Assembly: GCF_050947335.1 (NCBI RefSeq)
Contig: NC_134983.1
Location: forward strand, 1,674,001-1,738,000
Direction of reading: 5' to 3'
Length of the DNA stretch: 64,000 nucleotides
Source of the DNA: Megachile rotundata
Lineage: Eukaryota; Arthropoda; Insecta; Hymenoptera; Megachilidae
The position numbers were made by a program, and so were the translations under genes. This document shows positions 61,301 through 64,000 of the stretch, piece after piece (position 1 is the stretch's first letter; each line of letters begins with the position of its first letter). The notes below the pieces were generated by a model. It saw only the letters and a program-made list of their open reading frames with translations, ran no database searches and was not told where the DNA came from.

Positions 61301-62967
61301 CCTCACCCCCGATTCATTTCACTCGGGCATTTAAATTTGTTGGGTCTTCTGTCTCACAATCAGTTCAGTTTATTGTTCTCTTATAAAAAGAGTGGTTTTC
61401 CACTCATTTTGCCCATCCTCTGTCTCTCACTAGTAAATATTTTCTTAAGAACTATTTTTCACATAAGTTTAATTAAAATCGGTGTGTCCCGGTTAGATAT
61501 GTTCCCTTCTAAGAAGTGTTGTGAAATCGACCGAGTGCTTTCGCGAATACGCGGCCGTTACAGCCATTTACAACGATATATCTATCATGTGGTAAAGCAA
61601 ATGTAGTAGTGTTATAAATGCGTTGACGGACAAAGGGTATAGCCGAATAAGGGGTTCAAAAGTTCTTTTATATCAAATTAATCAATGACCAGATAATAAA
61701 CCGCATAAAGGAAATCATTTTTGTCGAGTATGAAGCTGCTACCCGTACTTGAGGGTAGTTAGAGGCCGAAACGCAATTTACAGATACATTATTATATCCT
61801 TTGTTATATTGTACGAAAAAATTTGAAAGATGAAATTAGAGATATTTTTCTTTATGGCGTTGGTGTTTGTGAATTTTCTCAGAATTTTTAAAAAATTCCA
61901 AAAGTTAAAAATATTTTTTCAATAAAAATTATAAAATGACCACGTTTATATTTTTACAGTAAAAGCACCTTATCATGATTATTAATTTTTTCAGATTTTT
62001 TAAGGGCGGGAGGGGATAGTTGCAAAAATTAAAAACCGGTATCTGGTCATATTATTATTTTAATTTTTCACGTAACCATGTTCATATTTCTATAATTTAA
62101 TAGATTGTTAAAATTATTAATATACAATTTTTCGGATTTTTTATAGAAGTATATCATATATAAAAAAATTGCAAATCGATATTTTTAACTTTTTATTCGC
62201 GAAGGAGTAACATATGCGAACATATAATATCTAATTTTTACTTCATAAAATGCAGATTCAAAAGTTTTACACGTATTAAATAAGTTAATATTTGAATATG
62301 ACTTACATTTGGTTATAAACTATGAAATGTCGTGTGTGTATATTATATGTTTTTTTTTTTATTTCATTATCGCATTGAGTTTAATGATTTCGGCGAAATA
62401 TTTGTGTTTTCTTTGCATATCTTGTAGTTGGCACTCCGTGATTGCTTCGCGAAAACAACAAACCGCAGAATTATTGAAAAGTAATGCGCAATCGTGAAGT
62501 TAATAAAAATATTTGAACGTTTGTGCTGTCTGTTTTATATTTGACACTTCGAGATACTGTTGAATAAAAATTATTTTAAACAATGAATAAATTGAACGCA
62601 TTTATTTTTCATTTAGTTTTGGAATTATTCCTTATTTATAGATAAATTCCAGTAGCATCGTATTAGTTATACAAAATTCTATATTACTTTTGTTACGCTC
62701 TCTGAAACAAAAGTTCGTGAGTTCGCCTTTTATTCAGGGTCATCTATGTATATCAAATTGTAATTATTGTGATTAAAAAGAAATACTATGTAGTGTTGTT
62801 TTTTATAATTTCAAAATATAACACAAAAAGATTATAGAAAAAGTATGAAGGGAAGAAAAAAAAGAAGAAAAGCACTTTTTAATTTTGTACCACTAAAATT
62901 TGTTATTAATGAGTATATAGGGTGTCCCGTAACTAGTGTTACTCCCTTAAAAGGGTGGTAGAGGACG
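58368..62967. other. Gene-free stretch with a tandem duplication
   Basis: No supported coding gene. It contains a diverged repeat related to 19355-19425 (59275-59335), a ~560-bp tandem duplication, a diverged copy of the 56545-56655 block (about 61510-61625) and the empty-site match to the hAT insertion (61639-61659). A strong donor-like AAAAAAG|GTAAGTG at about 59692 could end a 5' untranslated exon. The truncated terminus 'agggtgtcccgtaac' at 62920 abuts the repeat arm at 62968. Confidence 0.5.
60249..61370 (+). repeat. ~560-bp diverged tandem duplication
   Basis: Unit 1 (about 60249-60809) and unit 2 (about 60810-61370) share 'agagtagggat', 'aaaacgctgtccctttaaat' (with one change), 'gaatctaattt', 'tcacaagaa' and the 'gt(t/g)tcttctgtct' end at constant spacing of 559-561 bp. 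They have drifted substantially. No shared ORF. Confidence 0.8.
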
Positions 62968-63148
62968 TTCGAAAAGGTTGAAATGTATTTAATATACTAC
63001 CTAACGAGTAAATAGGTTTCATTCATATCTGTTACGTAATTGTATGATTGAATGAAATAGAAATTACTTCATTAGCAAATAGAAATTATTTTATACTTTT
63101 TAGTGCATTTCGAAGTCGGCGTATTTTTTTTCTTAAAATTATTTTTAT
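62968..63148 (+). mobile_element. Solo arm of the high-copy dispersed repeat
   Basis: From 'ttcgaaaaggttgaaatg' to 'tttcttaaaattatttt' it matches the arm found in copies A-C almost base for base. It occurs here without a partner arm, core or internal region, so the arm can exist or move alone, or the rest was lost. Confidence 0.9.
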
Positions 63149-64000
63149 TAGAAGACATTGTTACACTGGCCACGGATCGCGGTTTCTTTCTCGATCGCGA
63201 GGCATATGTCGCGAACGGTTGCCATGCAACGATGATCTGTTGGACGACTGCGGCGTCGATCGACAGTCGTCGTTTATTGTCGAAAGAAACGTGTTGAAAT
63301 AAAATGTATCATTGTTTCTAACCGAAAATTCTGTTTTCTTGCTTTCAATATAATATAGTGTAAATTATTTATGAATATTCGTTCACGTGTTTTCATTCGT
63401 CCTATTTATGTGTCGGACTAACACTGAAAATTAGTGAAAATTAGTAAAAAGTGACAGAGAAAAGTGATAATAAAAACTAATAATGAAAGATAACAGTGAA
63501 GTTACTTGTGCGTTTTTTGAGAGTTTCTGTATGATGATTTATTTATGCTATCAGTAAGAATCGGTGGATCGACCCGGTGATAGAGATGCATTTTCATCGT
63601 GATTATTTACGGTTCAATGGGTGAGTTACATTTAAATTTGTTAATTATTTAAATTCAAATTTTTATTTGTTGAATGGAAAGGTTATTTCATTTTTTAAAA
63701 ATAAGAATTTGTTCTTTTTCATCATCACAATATCTAACGAGAATAATTTTCCATATTTTATCTATTATTTCTTTGCGATAACAAATAAATGTATCGAATA
63801 AATTCGACTTATTCTGATTACGTAAGTAAGGACTACTTTCTTCATTTCTTATGCACTAATAAATTCAATAATAATTCAGATTTTTTCATTCGTTTTTCAA
63901 TGTAACTTTCATCTAACAGCTTTCTATCATACCGACGCTATACCGACGTGGTATCGATACGCTTGTGCACGATCACGATCGACTGTCATTTTCGAAGCTG
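63149..64000 (+). other. CpG-rich promoter-like segment with a possible first exon
   Basis: 63165-63300 is rich in CG dinucleotides ('ctcgatcgcgaggc', 'ggcgtcgatcgacag') in sharp contrast to the surroundings. At 63617-63620 an ATGG is followed at once by a strong donor (GTGAGT), compatible with a first exon ending in the first codons of a gene that continues beyond the window. Nothing downstream to 64000 confirms it. Confidence 0.3.

Noticed and set aside
63218..63230. Second X-box-like motif GTTGCCATGCAAC
   Set aside because: It is one base short of the 14-bp RFX palindrome, so the half-site spacing is wrong, and there is no cilium gene next to it.
1..64000. tRNA genes, rRNA, CRISPR arrays, TTAGG telomeric repeats
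   Set aside because: None could be supported by reading both strands. Tandem repeats seen are the AT microsatellite and the 560-bp duplication only.

Overview
This is a very AT-rich, intron-dense eukaryotic window from an insect, most likely a hymenopteran (ant, bee or wasp). The evidence is about 75% A+T, many short introns with canonical GT/AG borders, insect-type versions of conserved genes, and numerous small DNA transposons. The species cannot be read from the sequence.

Six multi-exon protein genes were rebuilt exon by exon; each spliced frame closes exactly in multiples of three. (1) 6253-14391 (+): a thioester-containing protein / CD109-type alpha-2-macroglobulin (TEP), with the GCGEQN thioester, a C3-like histidine and two phase-compatible, apparently mutually exclusive exons. 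(2) 20492-30798 (+): second-largest subunit of RNA polymerase I (POLR1B/RpI135). (3) 31159-34666 (-): V-ATPase subunit H (VhaSFD), with a possible alternative exon. (4) 36591-42087 (+): TBP-like factor (TBPL1/Trf2), with a noncoding first exon and a nine-codon upstream ORF. (5) 49280-55414 (-): centromere protein CENP-I. (6) 57115-58367 (+): ciliary transition-zone protein TMEM231, with a palindromic RFX X-box 11 bp before its ATG. The genes do not form an operon-like pathway; they are housekeeping, immune, centromere and cilium genes separated by repeats.

The rest is mobile DNA and gene-free AT-rich sequence. A high-copy repeat (1-1494, 2945-4078, 16351-18276, 62968-63148) has roughly 180-bp inverted arms around a core that carries an unidentified ORF remnant. 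A 993-bp element at 15139-16131 begins and ends with CACAGTG, has a 5-bp target duplication and looks like a non-autonomous Transib, the family ancestral to RAG. A hAT MITE (18449-18906) has a perfect 8-bp duplication. A piggyBac-like MITE (56213-56452), a Tc1-like MITE (38706-39266), a CAGGGTGTCC MITE (50036-50724) and a possible solo LTR (19481-20145) are also present. The last intron of POLR1B holds a 3.1-kb element with ~700-bp inverted repeats, a frameshifted DDE transposase with a SWIM zinc finger, and a nested foldback insertion.

Gene-poor stretches lie at 1500-2940, 4080-6250, 34667-36540, 42088-49279 and 58368-64000. No tRNA, rRNA, CRISPR array or telomeric repeat was seen.
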